From a virus: a stretch of DNA of 64,000 bases. This document shows positions 30,793 through 39,647 of the stretch, piece by piece. The number at the start of each line of letters is the position of its first letter. The first letter of the stretch is position 1. The notes under the pieces were generated by a model that did no database searches, had not been told where the DNA came from, and saw only the letters and a list, made by a program, of their open reading frames with translations. The stretch lies in the IMG/VR virus record IMGVR_UViG_3300021389_000008, positions 1 to 64,000 of that record. The stretch is one strand, 5' to 3'. Made by a program: the position numbers and the translations under genes.

Positions 30793-33000
30793 CTATTTTG
30801 TTACACTTATTCTAAGAGCCCCGTAAACACCGGCAGGACTGTTTTCTCTTATCATATTTCTACCTTGTATATACCATCTACCTTGTGAGAACTGCATGTA
30901 CTGGAATGGTAGAGAGAACGGTGATGGGTAATAACCTCTAGTCCACTGAGTCATAATTTGACTAAGCGGCCCAATTGGTAGTGAATTTGTACCACCAATG
31001 AAAAACGTTGTAGGTGCGCTAGAAGAATTTTGGTATGCAATGACAGAGTAAAATGGCGATTGAGAACCAGTAACAATACCAAACTGCTGTAAAGAACCAA
31101 GTGATGACTGATAAGTTCCCAAGGCGGCACCGAAGGCTGAATATTTACCCACTCCCTCAGCATATCCCATCTGATAACTTTGAACATAATTAGTACTAGA
31201 TTCCCAATAACCAACAGGTGCCCTGTATGGATAGGTGCCAGGAGTTCTTGAACTCACAGATGCTCTAGCATTAGCAGTATAAATCGCTGGATACCTAGCA
31301 TTGTAAGTAAACGGTGTTTGAGAGTTACTTGGTGACTGAGCGCTAGCAGGGTATCTTGCGTTGTAAGTAAACGGTGTTTGTGAGTTACTTGGTGACTGAG
31401 CATTAGCAGGATACCTAGCATTGTAAGTAAACGGCGACTGAGCGTTACTAGGACTCTGAGCGTTAGCAGGGTATCTTGCGTTGTAAGTAAACGGCGACTG
31501 AGCGTTACTAGGACTCTGAGCGTTAGCAGGGTATCTAGCGTTAGCAATATATGGTTGCTGTGCTGATACTGGATTTCTATATCCAGCAGGTTGCCTTGCA
31601 TTAGCAATGTAAGGTTGCTGTCCATTCACTGGGTTTCTATACGTACTTGGTTGTCTGTTTTGGTATGTAAACGGTACTCGATAACCTACAGGGTTTCTGT
31701 AAGTAAACGGTGACCTATTTTGATACGTAAACGGTACTTGGTATCCTACAGGATTTCTGTATGTAAATGGAGACCTGTTTTGGTACGTAAATGGTTGTTG
31801 TCCGTTTACTGGACTCCTATATGTAAATGGAGACCTGTTTTGATACGTAAACGGTGTTCTACCTTGTCGGGCGTATGTGTTTGGTTGTCTAGCGTTAGCA
31901 ATATAAGGCGTTTGAGCATTAGCAATATATGGATACGGTTGCTGAGCATTTGCAATATAAGGACTTTGACTATTTGCTATATACGGATATGGTTGTTGAG
32001 CATTCGCAATGTAAGGTGTCTGTGCATTTACTGGGTTTCTATACGTACTAGGTTGTCTAGCATTCGCAATGTATGGAGTCTGACTGTTAGCAATATATGG
32101 ATACGGTTGCTGTGCATTCGCAATATAAGGCGTTTGACTATTAGCAATGTAAGGATACGGTTGCTGTGCATTCGCAATATAAGGCGATTGAGCATTTACA
32201 GGGTTTCTATATGTAAATGGTTGTCTAGCGTTAGCGATATATGGTTGTTGTGCAGAAACAGGGTTTCTATATCCAGCAGGTTGTCTTGCCTGAGCAATGT
32301 AAGGTGTCTGTGAACTTGATGGATTCTGATAAATAGCAGGTTGTCTAGCGTTAGCAATATAAGGCGATTGAGCATTAGCAATGTACGGATACGGTTGCTG
32401 TGCATTCGCAATATATGGTGTTTGACTATTAGCAATGTAAGGATACGGTTGTTGAGCATCCGCAATATATGGGGTCTGACTATTAGCAATGTAAGGATAC
32501 GGTTGCTGAGCGTTAGCGATATAAGGCGTTTGAGCGTTAACTGGGTTCCTATATGTAAATGGTGTCCTGTTCTGATACGTAAATGGTGTCTGTGCATTTA
32601 CAGGATTCCTATATGTAAATGGACTCCTATTCTGATACGTAAATGGGGTTTGACTATCCGCTATATAAGGATACGGTTGTTGTGCATTTGCAATGTAAGG
32701 TGTCTGATTATTGGCAATGTACGGATACGGTTGCTGAGCGTTAGCGATATAAGGCGTCTGTGCATTAGCAATGTAAGGATACGGTTGCTGTGCATTCGCA
32801 ATATATGGGGTCTGACTATTAGCAATGTATGGGTAAGGTTGTTGTACAGACTGTTGACCCGATGCATTATTCCACCCTGTAGGTGTCTTAACATAAATTT
32901 GGTCTACCGCTTTCCATGTGGATGAACCTGTTTTAACCCAAGCACCTTGGGTAGAATTCCAGCCCTGCGGTGTTTTTACCTTCTGTGAACCTGATGCCAT
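30793..33000 (-). CDS. Modular repeat protein (735 aa) with N-terminal domain and C-terminal tip
   Basis: Three parts. Residues 1-48 contain two VKTPxGWN units with WVKTGSSTWK between them, like the short N-terminal modules of phage tail proteins. Residues 50-580 are nearly pure repeats: close to thirty PYIAN-type modules alternating QQPYPYIANS and QTPYIANA, mixed with PFTYQNR and RNPVNAQ modules, then four 20-mers (YPANAQSPSNAQSPFTYNAR type). Residues 585-735 are non-repetitive and contain YSAFGAALGTYQ, shared with the 536-aa protein. I infer a long shaft with a receptor-contacting or assembly tip. A terminator lies just upstream. Confidence 0.88.
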   Translation of the reverse strand: MASGSQKVKTPQGWNSTQGAWVKTGSSTWKAVDQIYVKTPTGWNNASGQQSVQQPYPYIANSQTPYIANAQQPYPYIANAQTPYIANAQQPYPYIANNQTPYIANAQQPYPYIADSQTPFTYQNRSPFTYRNPVNAQTPFTYQNRTPFTYRNPVNAQTPYIANAQQPYPYIANSQTPYIADAQQPYPYIANSQTPYIANAQQPYPYIANAQSPYIANARQPAIYQNPSSSQTPYIAQARQPAGYRNPVSAQQPYIANARQPFTYRNPVNAQSPYIANAQQPYPYIANSQTPYIANAQQPYPYIANSQTPYIANARQPSTYRNPVNAQTPYIANAQQPYPYIANSQSPYIANAQQPYPYIANAQTPYIANARQPNTYARQGRTPFTYQNRSPFTYRSPVNGQQPFTYQNRSPFTYRNPVGYQVPFTYQNRSPFTYRNPVGYRVPFTYQNRQPSTYRNPVNGQQPYIANARQPAGYRNPVSAQQPYIANARYPANAQSPSNAQSPFTYNARYPANAQSPSNAQSPFTYNARYPANAQSPSNSQTPFTYNARYPASAQSPSNSQTPFTYNARYPAIYTANARASVSSRTPGTYPYRAPVGYWESSTNYVQSYQMGYAEGVGKYSAFGAALGTYQSSLGSLQQFGIVTGSQSPFYSVIAYQNSSSAPTTFFIGGTNSLPIGPLSQIMTQWTRGYYPSPFSLPFQYMQFSQGRWYIQGRNMIRENSPAGVYGALRISVTK
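31263..32855. repeat. Tandem and interspersed repeats within the 735-aa gene
   Basis: Around 31296-31536 there are four 60-base tandem units; the two at 31441-31500 and 31381-31440 or 31501-31536 share long identical stretches. From about 31880 to 32850, 54-base units encoding QQPYPYIANx plus QTPYIANA recur many times. The same modules occur in the three other repeat genes. The arrays are frame-preserving throughout. Confidence 0.9.
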
Positions 33001-33020
33001 TTATATTATACCTTAAAAAT

Positions 33021-33048
33021 TAAAAAAATATACTCTATTAAGAGTATA
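33021..33048 (-). terminator. Rho-independent terminator overlapping the 852-aa stop codon
   Basis: TATACTCT-TAAT-AGAGTATA followed by seven T on the minus strand. The stop codon of the upstream gene lies in the loop. It separates the shaft gene from the repeat-fibre genes, which must then have their own promoter or be reached by read-through. Confidence 0.85.
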
Positions 33049-35596
33049 AAATCCACATATCACCAACTGCGCCATCAGAACTTTGGGGTGCTGATGTGTT
33101 TTGATATATGTTTCTCACATATCCACCTGAATTACTAGCGTTAGTTGTAGTAATTGTTCCTAGTGTTGCGTTTGAACCACTCTCGTATTTAGTGTTCAAA
33201 GCAGTCTGTAATCCGTCAACATTTGCAATCGTATGATTATGTGAATCATCTGCAACTGCAGCTGAAATTGTAATATTACCAGTTCCATCAAATGATGCAG
33301 ACCCTGATAAATCTCCACCCAATGCAATTGTTCTTGCAGTAGTTAACTTAGCAGCACTAGATGCAGTTGAAGCGTTTCCTGTTAATGAACCTTCAAAAGA
33401 AGATGCCTTAACATTATATGAACCAAATGTCCACTCGTCTTCCGACTCGTCCCATGTTAATGAAACATTAGCAGAAGTTCCTCTTTCAACTTCAATACCT
33501 GAATCCTGTGAAGGTGTCCCAGTAACATCATTGTTAAGTGTAATGATATTATCAGACACATTAAGCGTTGCAGTGTTAACAGTTGTTGTAGTTCCATTTA
33601 CTGTCAAGTTGCCAGAAAGCGTAAGGTCTGCAAATGATACATCACTTGTAGTTGCAACTGCCTGACCGATACTAAATGCACCGCCTGAATATGATACACC
33701 AGTTCCAGCACTTAAATGCGCCCTTACTTCTGAAGAACTTGGGCCTGTATATGTTATTACACCAGTACCACTATTGTATGCAAGTGAACCATCTCCACCA
33801 CCATCTGTGACTGAGATTTTACCTCTTACTTGTGAATCACTAATACCTGAGTATGTAATCGCACCAGTTGAAGAGTTGTATGATAATGAACCGTCTCCAG
33901 CATTATCAGTAACAGAAATTAATCCTCTTACTTCAGCATCTGTTCTCTCTGTGAATGAGAATGCACCAGTTCCACTGTTGTATGATAAATCACCACCAGC
34001 AGATACTAATCCTCTGATATTTGCATCTGACAAACCAGCAAGTGTAAGTGTTCCAGCAGTATCGTCATATGTTGATGTGATGTTTGTTCCACCAACTATC
34101 AAACCATTTACGATATCTTCGATTTCTTCTTCAGTTTTTCCTGAAGAGTTAATTGTAAGTGTTCCAGCAGAGTCATCGTATGCAAGTGTTATGTTTGTTC
34201 CAGCAGTCGCCATACCACCAACAACATCTTGAACTCTTTCTGTTGTATGATAAAGGTTTCCATTTTCTGATACATCACCAGTGTCTAGTGTGACTGCACT
34301 ACCTAAGGCAGTTGCACTTCCGTTAACTGTGATTGAACTATTAGCAAGTTTTGCGTTTGATATAGAACCCGCCAACATAGCGTCTGTAATACCAAGTGCT
34401 TTTACTTGTAATGTGTCTGAACTTGTTTCGATTGAACTATCGTCAACATTTACTGCAAGTGATAATGCACCTGTAGTTCCACCACCTGATAAACCGTCTC
34501 CAGCAGTGACACTTTCGATATCACCAGCATCGTTTGTGAAACTAATTACACCAGTTGAGTTATCGTATGATAAATCTCCACTTGCTGATATTAAACCCCT
34601 AACATGTGATGTTGATACTGCAAGGTCGATTGCACCGTCACCAGCATCATCGTAAGTTGCTGTAAGACCAGTGTGTGAACCGTTGGTTGCAAACTGAGTA
34701 CCAACTGTATCTTGTATATTCTCGTAAGGTACTCTAATTTCTAAATCGCCATTCGCATCATCATAAGTCAATGCGACATTGACACCTGCAGATAATAAAC
34801 CGTTTACTCTATCGTCAACTCTTTCGTTTGTGAAGAATAGATTTCCGTTTTCTGCAAAATCACCAGTGTCTAAATTTAATGTCCCACCCAATGATAGTGC
34901 ATTAGAATTTATTGTTACACTTGAATTGGATAGTTTATTATTATCAACAGAACCCGCCAACATGGCATTAGTAATACCACCCGCTTTGACTCTTAGTGTG
35001 TCTGAATCTGTTTCAATTGAACTATCGTCTACTTGGACAGCAAGTGATACATCACCACTTGTACCGCCACCTGTAAGACCATCACCAGCAGTAACACCTG
35101 TAATATCACCAACTTGTCCGTTAAGTGTAAGTGTTCCAGCACTGTCATCATATGTAGATGTAAGTCCTGTTCCAGCAACGATTAAAGAATTAACTCTGTC
35201 GTCAACTCTTTCATTTGTAAAGTAAAGGTTTGACCCTTCTGATAAGTCACCCGTATCGAATGCAGACATATTAACTGCGATATCATCTGCGTTTACAGTG
35301 ATACCTGTACCAGCACCGATGTTTAATGTTGCATCACCCGAACTTGCAGTACCAGTTAAACCAGCACCAGCATTAACTCCAGTGATATCACCTTGTTGTC
35401 CGTTAATTGTTAGTGTATTAGCAGCATCGTCATATGTCAATGACACACCTGTTCCTGCTGTTAGTAACGAAGCGACTCTATCGTCAATTGTTTCAGTACC
35501 AATAGCAGCACCAGTAATTTGACCACTTGAGTCAATTACCTCAACACCATTGACGTTTAACCCATTCTTAATATTAAAATTCTTTTCACCAGCCAT
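33038..35596 (-). CDS. Large tail-fibre-type virion protein (852 aa)
   Basis: A beta-rich fibre protein with long imperfect repeats. NLYFTNERVDDRV or a close variant occurs about four times, alternating with AGTGVSLTYDD-type and GDGLTGGGTSGDVSLAV-type units, plus AMLAGSVDNNKL segments. This style is common in shaft regions of marine phage tail fibres. The C-terminus (YVRNIYQNTSAPQSSDGAVG, then MWILYS) resembles short C-terminal pieces of related fibres. GGAGG precedes the ATG, which overlaps the previous stop as TAATG. The receptor and the exact position on the virion are unknown. Confidence 0.85.
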   Translation of the reverse strand: MAGEKNFNIKNGLNVNGVEVIDSSGQITGAAIGTETIDDRVASLLTAGTGVSLTYDDAANTLTINGQQGDITGVNAGAGLTGTASSGDATLNIGAGTGITVNADDIAVNMSAFDTGDLSEGSNLYFTNERVDDRVNSLIVAGTGLTSTYDDSAGTLTLNGQVGDITGVTAGDGLTGGGTSGDVSLAVQVDDSSIETDSDTLRVKAGGITNAMLAGSVDNNKLSNSSVTINSNALSLGGTLNLDTGDFAENGNLFFTNERVDDRVNGLLSAGVNVALTYDDANGDLEIRVPYENIQDTVGTQFATNGSHTGLTATYDDAGDGAIDLAVSTSHVRGLISASGDLSYDNSTGVISFTNDAGDIESVTAGDGLSGGGTTGALSLAVNVDDSSIETSSDTLQVKALGITDAMLAGSISNAKLANSSITVNGSATALGSAVTLDTGDVSENGNLYHTTERVQDVVGGMATAGTNITLAYDDSAGTLTINSSGKTEEEIEDIVNGLIVGGTNITSTYDDTAGTLTLAGLSDANIRGLVSAGGDLSYNSGTGAFSFTERTDAEVRGLISVTDNAGDGSLSYNSSTGAITYSGISDSQVRGKISVTDGGGDGSLAYNSGTGVITYTGPSSSEVRAHLSAGTGVSYSGGAFSIGQAVATTSDVSFADLTLSGNLTVNGTTTTVNTATLNVSDNIITLNNDVTGTPSQDSGIEVERGTSANVSLTWDESEDEWTFGSYNVKASSFEGSLTGNASTASSAAKLTTARTIALGGDLSGSASFDGTGNITISAAVADDSHNHTIANVDGLQTALNTKYESGSNATLGTITTTNASNSGGYVRNIYQNTSAPQSSDGAVGDMWILYS

Positions 35597-35826
35597 TAGA
35601 TAGTTCCTCCGTCAATCTGAACATTATTCAGTGTCTTAGATGTCGATGCATCCGACATGTGTGTGTCTACTAAAGAGTTTGCGTAGTACTTAGCGGAACC
35701 TTCGGAAAGATTATCAGTTGTTAAATCTGAAATTGCAGCTGCAACGATTTTTCCTGATGAATTAATTACTTCGGTGGTTCCAACACTGACTCCGTACTCT
35801 ACTACAAATTTATTTTGTGTTGCCAT
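35596..35826 (-). CDS. Short fibre-related protein ending in DGGTI (76 aa)
   Basis: A 76-residue protein whose start (KFVVEYGVSVGTTEVINSSG) resembles the N-terminus of the downstream 852-aa fibre (INxNGVEVIDSSGQI type). Its C-terminus QIDGGTI matches the DGGTF ends of two other fibre-region proteins. It looks like an independent short fibre or an N-terminal duplicate. A CTAAATA promoter and a 38-base leader precede it. Confidence 0.75.
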   Translation of the reverse strand: MATQNKFVVEYGVSVGTTEVINSSGKIVAAAISDLTTDNLSEGSAKYYANSLVDTHMSDASTSKTLNNVQIDGGTI

Positions 35827-35869
35827 TTTTGCGTGTGTCCTGTACGTTAAATGTGATTTCTTACTACTG

Positions 35870-35876
35870 TATTTAG
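35870..35876 (-). promoter_or_regulatory. Late promoter CTAAATA
   Basis: TCTAAATACAGTAGTAA, with sequence downstream of the element like that at gp13 (GTAGTAG). The predicted leader of about 38 bases contains AGGAC before the 76-aa gene. Confidence 0.55.
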
Positions 35877-35909
35877 AACATTGGAGTGTTCATAACAGGG
35901 GGAATCGGG

Positions 35910-36653
35910 TTAAACTTTTAAAATATTTCTACTAAATTTAAATACTGTTGAAGTCGCTGAAGCGGGGGTGACTCTAAGTCTAACACTACCCGATGAAGTG
36001 TCAACAGAAAGTGTGAAAAGGGAACTTCCTGTTGTTATATCACCATACTGTGAGAAGTAAGCATTGGTTCCATCATGGATTACCATCACTTCTGTAGCAT
36101 GATAATTACTACCACTAGATGCTTGTACATGGTACTTACCACTTCTATATGCTAGTAGTGAAAACGTATCTAATGTAGCTTCAGTTGTTGAAGTTGTAGT
36201 GACTGAATCATTAGCATCTACTCTTAGATTGCCTAAACTCAGTGGCCCAACTGCTGTCAGCTGACCTGTCGCCTCTATATCACCAGCTTTAAAATCTGCA
36301 AATGCAAATCCTGAACCAGTAGCGTCAACAGTATTGCCTGGTTCTAATTCTAATCCGTCAAACAACTTCCATGTTGAGTCGGAAGCATCTCTGAATAAAC
36401 CAGTATATTCAGTTGCGCCATCTGACAATCCATCATCATAGTTTCCATAGAGACCAATATCGATTAAGTCACTTGAAGTGTTTCCACTTGCAAGTTCAAA
36501 CATAGAATCTGTAACAGAAACTGTTGTTGAATCAATTGTAAAACTAGTACCCGAAACAGTTAGATTGCCAGTGACTGTTAAGTCACCATCTACTGTCGAG
36601 TTATCTTGGGATGCTATCCCTAGGTCTGTGTAGAACTTTGATTTCGTTGCCAT
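35910..36653 (-). CDS. Virion protein with shared C-terminal domain (247 aa)
   Basis: The N-terminal half (VDGDLTVTGNLTVSGTSF) is a fibre-type beta-repeat. The C-terminal ~95 residues (YRSGKYHVQASSGSNYHATE, VMVIHDGTNAYFSQYGD, VRLRVTPASATSTVFKFSR) form a domain that recurs in the next two upstream genes. It probably trimerises or forms the outward end of a short fibre. TATAAATA lies five bases before the ATG and a terminator lies just upstream, so the gene may be an independent leaderless late unit. Confidence 0.82.
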   Translation of the reverse strand: MATKSKFYTDLGIASQDNSTVDGDLTVTGNLTVSGTSFTIDSTTVSVTDSMFELASGNTSSDLIDIGLYGNYDDGLSDGATEYTGLFRDASDSTWKLFDGLELEPGNTVDATGSGFAFADFKAGDIEATGQLTAVGPLSLGNLRVDANDSVTTTSTTEATLDTFSLLAYRSGKYHVQASSGSNYHATEVMVIHDGTNAYFSQYGDITTGSSLFTLSVDTSSGSVRLRVTPASATSTVFKFSRNILKV

Positions 36654-36658
36654 GATAC

Positions 36659-36666
36659 TATTTATA
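36659..36666 (-). promoter_or_regulatory. Late promoter element, leaderless arrangement
   Basis: TATAAATA followed by GTATC and the ATG at 36653. It lies just downstream of an intrinsic terminator, as at gp23. No ribosome binding site is present. Confidence 0.7.
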
Positions 36667-36680
36667 CATTATGAGAGTTA

Positions 36681-36705
36681 AAAAAAGGGGACTAAAAAGT
36701 CCCCT
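36681..36705 (-). terminator. Rho-independent terminator
   Basis: AGGGGACT-TTTT-AGTCCCCT followed by T6 on the minus strand, about 20 bases after the stop of the 136-aa gene. The next gene restarts from its own TATAAATA. Confidence 0.95.
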
Positions 36706-36725
36706 AAAAATAGTTTTTTTAATAA

Positions 36726-37136
36726 TTAAGCGTCTACCGTTGTCCTATCAAATTTGATAACTGTAGATGAACCACTTGCTGGAGTTACTTTTAATCTTAC
36801 ATCTGAACCACTAATGTCAGCATCAAACGATGCAAGGTTAGATGATTTCAATGTTCCATATTGAGTTAGAGTCACTGCTGAACCGTCATGTACTACGACA
36901 ATTTCAGTAGAGTGAAACTCTGACCCTTGGGACATAGCAACAACATATCTTGCAGCTCTATACGTTGCGTGAGCAAATGTATCGAGTGCAACCTCTGTTA
37001 CTGCAGTAGTGGTAGAACCACCCTGTGTATGTCCATTAGAACGAATATCCTTTGTAGTAGTAATAACATCATTACTGACATCAAACTGTATACCACGGAT
37101 TAACTCGGCAAGTTCGAAACCTCTTGTTTTAGCCAT
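36726..37136 (-). CDS. Short virion protein with shared C-terminal domain (136 aa)
   Basis: A compact version of the shared domain. A short N-terminal part (MAKTRGFELAELIRGIQFDV) is followed by YRAARYVVAMSQGSEFHSTE, IVVVHDGSAVTLTQYG and VRLKVTPASGSSTVIKFDR. It aligns by eye with the C-termini of its two neighbours. GGGAGG precedes the ATG. A strong terminator follows. Likely a small decoration or fibre protein. Confidence 0.82.
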   Translation of the reverse strand: MAKTRGFELAELIRGIQFDVSNDVITTTKDIRSNGHTQGGSTTTAVTEVALDTFAHATYRAARYVVAMSQGSEFHSTEIVVVHDGSAVTLTQYGTLKSSNLASFDADISGSDVRLKVTPASGSSTVIKFDRTTVDA

Positions 37137-37149
37137 TTCTTATGCCTCC

Positions 37150-37974
37150 CTATTGCATTCTAATTTGGAACGTTTTGAATGTAGTATTCGTATTAGCAGG
37201 TGTTACCAGCAATCTCATGTTGTTACTATTCATATCACTAGAAAGTGTGAATAGAGATGAACCTGAGTATGCATCACCATACTGAACGAAGTATACATTC
37301 GTACCGTCATTGATTAAAAGAACCTCAGCAGCGTGAGTACCACCAGTAGCATGTGTTGCAACAATTACATGTTTAATTGCAATTACTGCTTTTGCGTTAG
37401 AAGTCAATACTTGGTCAGCAGTCGTTGCTGTTAAAGCAACTGTCGTGAAGAAACCTTGTACAAGGTTTGATATTGAAGTCTGTGCAACTACTTGTAATAC
37501 ATCTCCCGCCACAGCGTTCGCCTGTAATGTGATAACTGAAGTACTAGTTGTAGCATAGTCATCACCACTCACTAATTTAACACCATTCAGATAGACTTGT
37601 TCTAGTCCAACAGTGTAAGCAAGTGTTACACCATTATCATCTGAACCTGAAATTACGGTTGTGTTACCAGTTATATCATATTTGAAAGTTACAACACCAG
37701 TGCTTGGTGCATTTACGAAACCTAAAGTTCCACTTCCATTTGTTGATAATAACTGACCACTTGTACCGTCTGCAGTTGGGAATGTTAAAGCATCATTGAT
37801 AGTAAGAGAAGTCGGGTTAGACCCAACTTCTACAACAGCAGCAGAACCATCATTCTTCTCAGTGTAAAACCTACCGTGGTAAGTGTTTACCGCTAATTCA
37901 CCAAGTGCAAGGTCACTTACGCCTGGTAATGCGTTCTGAGTAGAACTTCTTTTAAATTGGATTACTGTTGCCAT
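37150..37974 (-). CDS. Fibre protein with shared C-terminal domain (274 aa)
   Basis: The N-terminus MATVIQFKRSSTQNALPGVS and DLALGELAVNTYHGRFYTEK is the common start of phage tail-fibre and hyaluronidase-like proteins. It is followed by a beta-rich linker (VEQVYLNGVKLVSGDDYATT type). The C-terminal ~95 residues are the third copy of the shared domain (VLLINDGTNVYFVQYGD, MRLLVTPANTNTTFKTFQ). An AGGAGAAG ribosome binding site is present. Confidence 0.83.
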   Translation of the reverse strand: MATVIQFKRSSTQNALPGVSDLALGELAVNTYHGRFYTEKNDGSAAVVEVGSNPTSLTINDALTFPTADGTSGQLLSTNGSGTLGFVNAPSTGVVTFKYDITGNTTVISGSDDNGVTLAYTVGLEQVYLNGVKLVSGDDYATTSTSVITLQANAVAGDVLQVVAQTSISNLVQGFFTTVALTATTADQVLTSNAKAVIAIKHVIVATHATGGTHAAEVLLINDGTNVYFVQYGDAYSGSSLFTLSSDMNSNNMRLLVTPANTNTTFKTFQIRMQ

Positions 37975-38012
37975 TTTCTTCTCCTATTGAATCGGTTAAT
38001 TTGGATTATTAA

Positions 38013-39647
38013 TTAAAATGTTCCGCCGTCAATAGCAGTAACTGTTACCGCACCACTTGATACTGTAAAGTTACTTGAAGCAAAAGAAGCAATACCTTTT
38101 ACTGAAGCTGTTGCATCTTTAATAGATACAGCACCACTTGAAACATCAAAGATAGCAGAAGCAAAGCTTGCGATACCTTTATTAGATGTTGTAGCATCTT
38201 CAGCAGCGATTGTTATTGCACCGTCAGCATTAGTTACATCGATACCTTCACCAGCAGTTAGAGTTGCAAGTTCCATGTCTCCATTAGAACCATTACCAAC
38301 CAATAACTCACCAGCAGCAGGAGCCGCACCGTCTACAGAAGTGATTGAACCACTTAATGCAAGACCAGCACCTGAAAGGTTACCACCTGTTGAAAGACTA
38401 CCAACTGTTAATGCACCAAATTCTGCATCACCAACACTTCCTGAGAAGACTGAAGATGTATCTGTTGCATCTTGGATGAACTTAAACTTACCGTCTGAAT
38501 CGTCCATACCAAAGAAACCAATCTTAGCAGCTGAACCATTGTGCCAGTTAAATTTAATACCTCTGTCTAAGTTATCGTCTGAAGTTCCTTCACCGATTTC
38601 AAATACAGGGTCATCAATTTCTACTGTTGTAGAGTTAACTGTTGTTGTAGTACCGTTTACTGTCAAGTTGCCTGAAACTGTTAGGTTACCTGAAGCAGCG
38701 ATGTTTGTAGATGTGATGTCATCCGATGTAAGTGTTCCATCAACGTCTACGTTGTTGAAAGTTACGTTAGATGTTGTTGCAACTGCCTGACCAATAGCGA
38801 AAGTCGCTGCTTGACCTGAAACAGAAGTTGTTACACCAGTTCCACCAGTAAATGTGATTGACTGAGAGTCTAAGTCGACTGAACCACTTCCACTGTCACC
38901 AGCAAGGTCTAAGTCCTGTGCTGTGATGTTTGAATCTACATATGCTTTAACAGATTGCTGAGAAGGAACTTTGACTGCTGAATCAGATGACATGTCATCT
39001 TCGTCAACTAAGAAGTTAATCTTATCTACTGTTACATTAGCGTTTAGAATCTTAGCAGTTGTAACTTTATCGTTTCCGATTGTTACTGCACCACTAGATG
39101 CCATAGTTGCATCACCACTCATTGATACGTTATCGAATGAATTACTTCCATCATGAACAAGCATTTGTCCGCCTGTTGGAGATGAAATATCTGAATCCGT
39201 TGCACCTGCTAGTGTTGATGTTGTTGATAAGAATGATAAGTTTCCACTACCATCTGTACCAATTACTTGGTTTGCAGAACCGTCTGCTGTAGGTAGAGTA
39301 AAGGTTGTCGAAGCACCCAATGTGTCAGCAGCTTTTAATGCAACGAAGTTCGTTCCATTATCACTGTCTTCCATTAACTGAACACTTGCACCAGCAGTTG
39401 CACCATTACCAACTTTAAAGTTAGCAGGCGTTGCAGCTGAACCACCTAGTATATCCGTATAATATTTACCACCAATTGCTTGAATAAGTGGAGTAGAGTT
39501 ATCTGAGTCTACTGATTCGATATATAGTTTCGCACCAGCACCTGAATTCGCTCTATCTTGTACATATGCCAACTCACCTACTGATAAATCACTCGTAGAT
39601 GGAGCCGCAACACCTGTACTTCTTTTAATTTGAATTACTGTTGCCAT
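38013..39647 (-). CDS. Tail-fibre-type virion protein ending in DGGTF (544 aa)
   Basis: The N-terminus MATVIQIKRSTGVAAPSTSD matches the 274-aa protein (MATVIQ-KRS). The body has LTLPTADGSANQVIGTDGSG, NLTVSGNLTVNGTTTTVNST and a repeated KGIASFASAIFDVSSGAVSI segment near the C-terminus. It ends AIDGGTF, shared with two short neighbours. A shaft-like trimeric beta structure is likely. CAGGAG precedes the ATG; the promoter is about 130 bases upstream. Confidence 0.83.
   Translation of the reverse strand: MATVIQIKRSTGVAAPSTSDLSVGELAYVQDRANSGAGAKLYIESVDSDNSTPLIQAIGGKYYTDILGGSAATPANFKVGNGATAGASVQLMEDSDNGTNFVALKAADTLGASTTFTLPTADGSANQVIGTDGSGNLSFLSTTSTLAGATDSDISSPTGGQMLVHDGSNSFDNVSMSGDATMASSGAVTIGNDKVTTAKILNANVTVDKINFLVDEDDMSSDSAVKVPSQQSVKAYVDSNITAQDLDLAGDSGSGSVDLDSQSITFTGGTGVTTSVSGQAATFAIGQAVATTSNVTFNNVDVDGTLTSDDITSTNIAASGNLTVSGNLTVNGTTTTVNSTTVEIDDPVFEIGEGTSDDNLDRGIKFNWHNGSAAKIGFFGMDDSDGKFKFIQDATDTSSVFSGSVGDAEFGALTVGSLSTGGNLSGAGLALSGSITSVDGAAPAAGELLVGNGSNGDMELATLTAGEGIDVTNADGAITIAAEDATTSNKGIASFASAIFDVSSGAVSIKDATASVKGIASFASSNFTVSSGAVTVTAIDGGTF

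Noticed and set aside
28890-32855. Regular repeats looking like a CRISPR array
   Set aside because: There are no unique spacers between identical repeats. Units vary internally, keep one reading frame and code for related peptides, so they are protein-coding repeats.
28829-33000. Repeat arrays as an assembly artefact
   Set aside because: Frames are intact over 4 kb, unit copies differ at many silent positions, and unique ends are in frame. Exact copy number could still be wrong and needs long reads.
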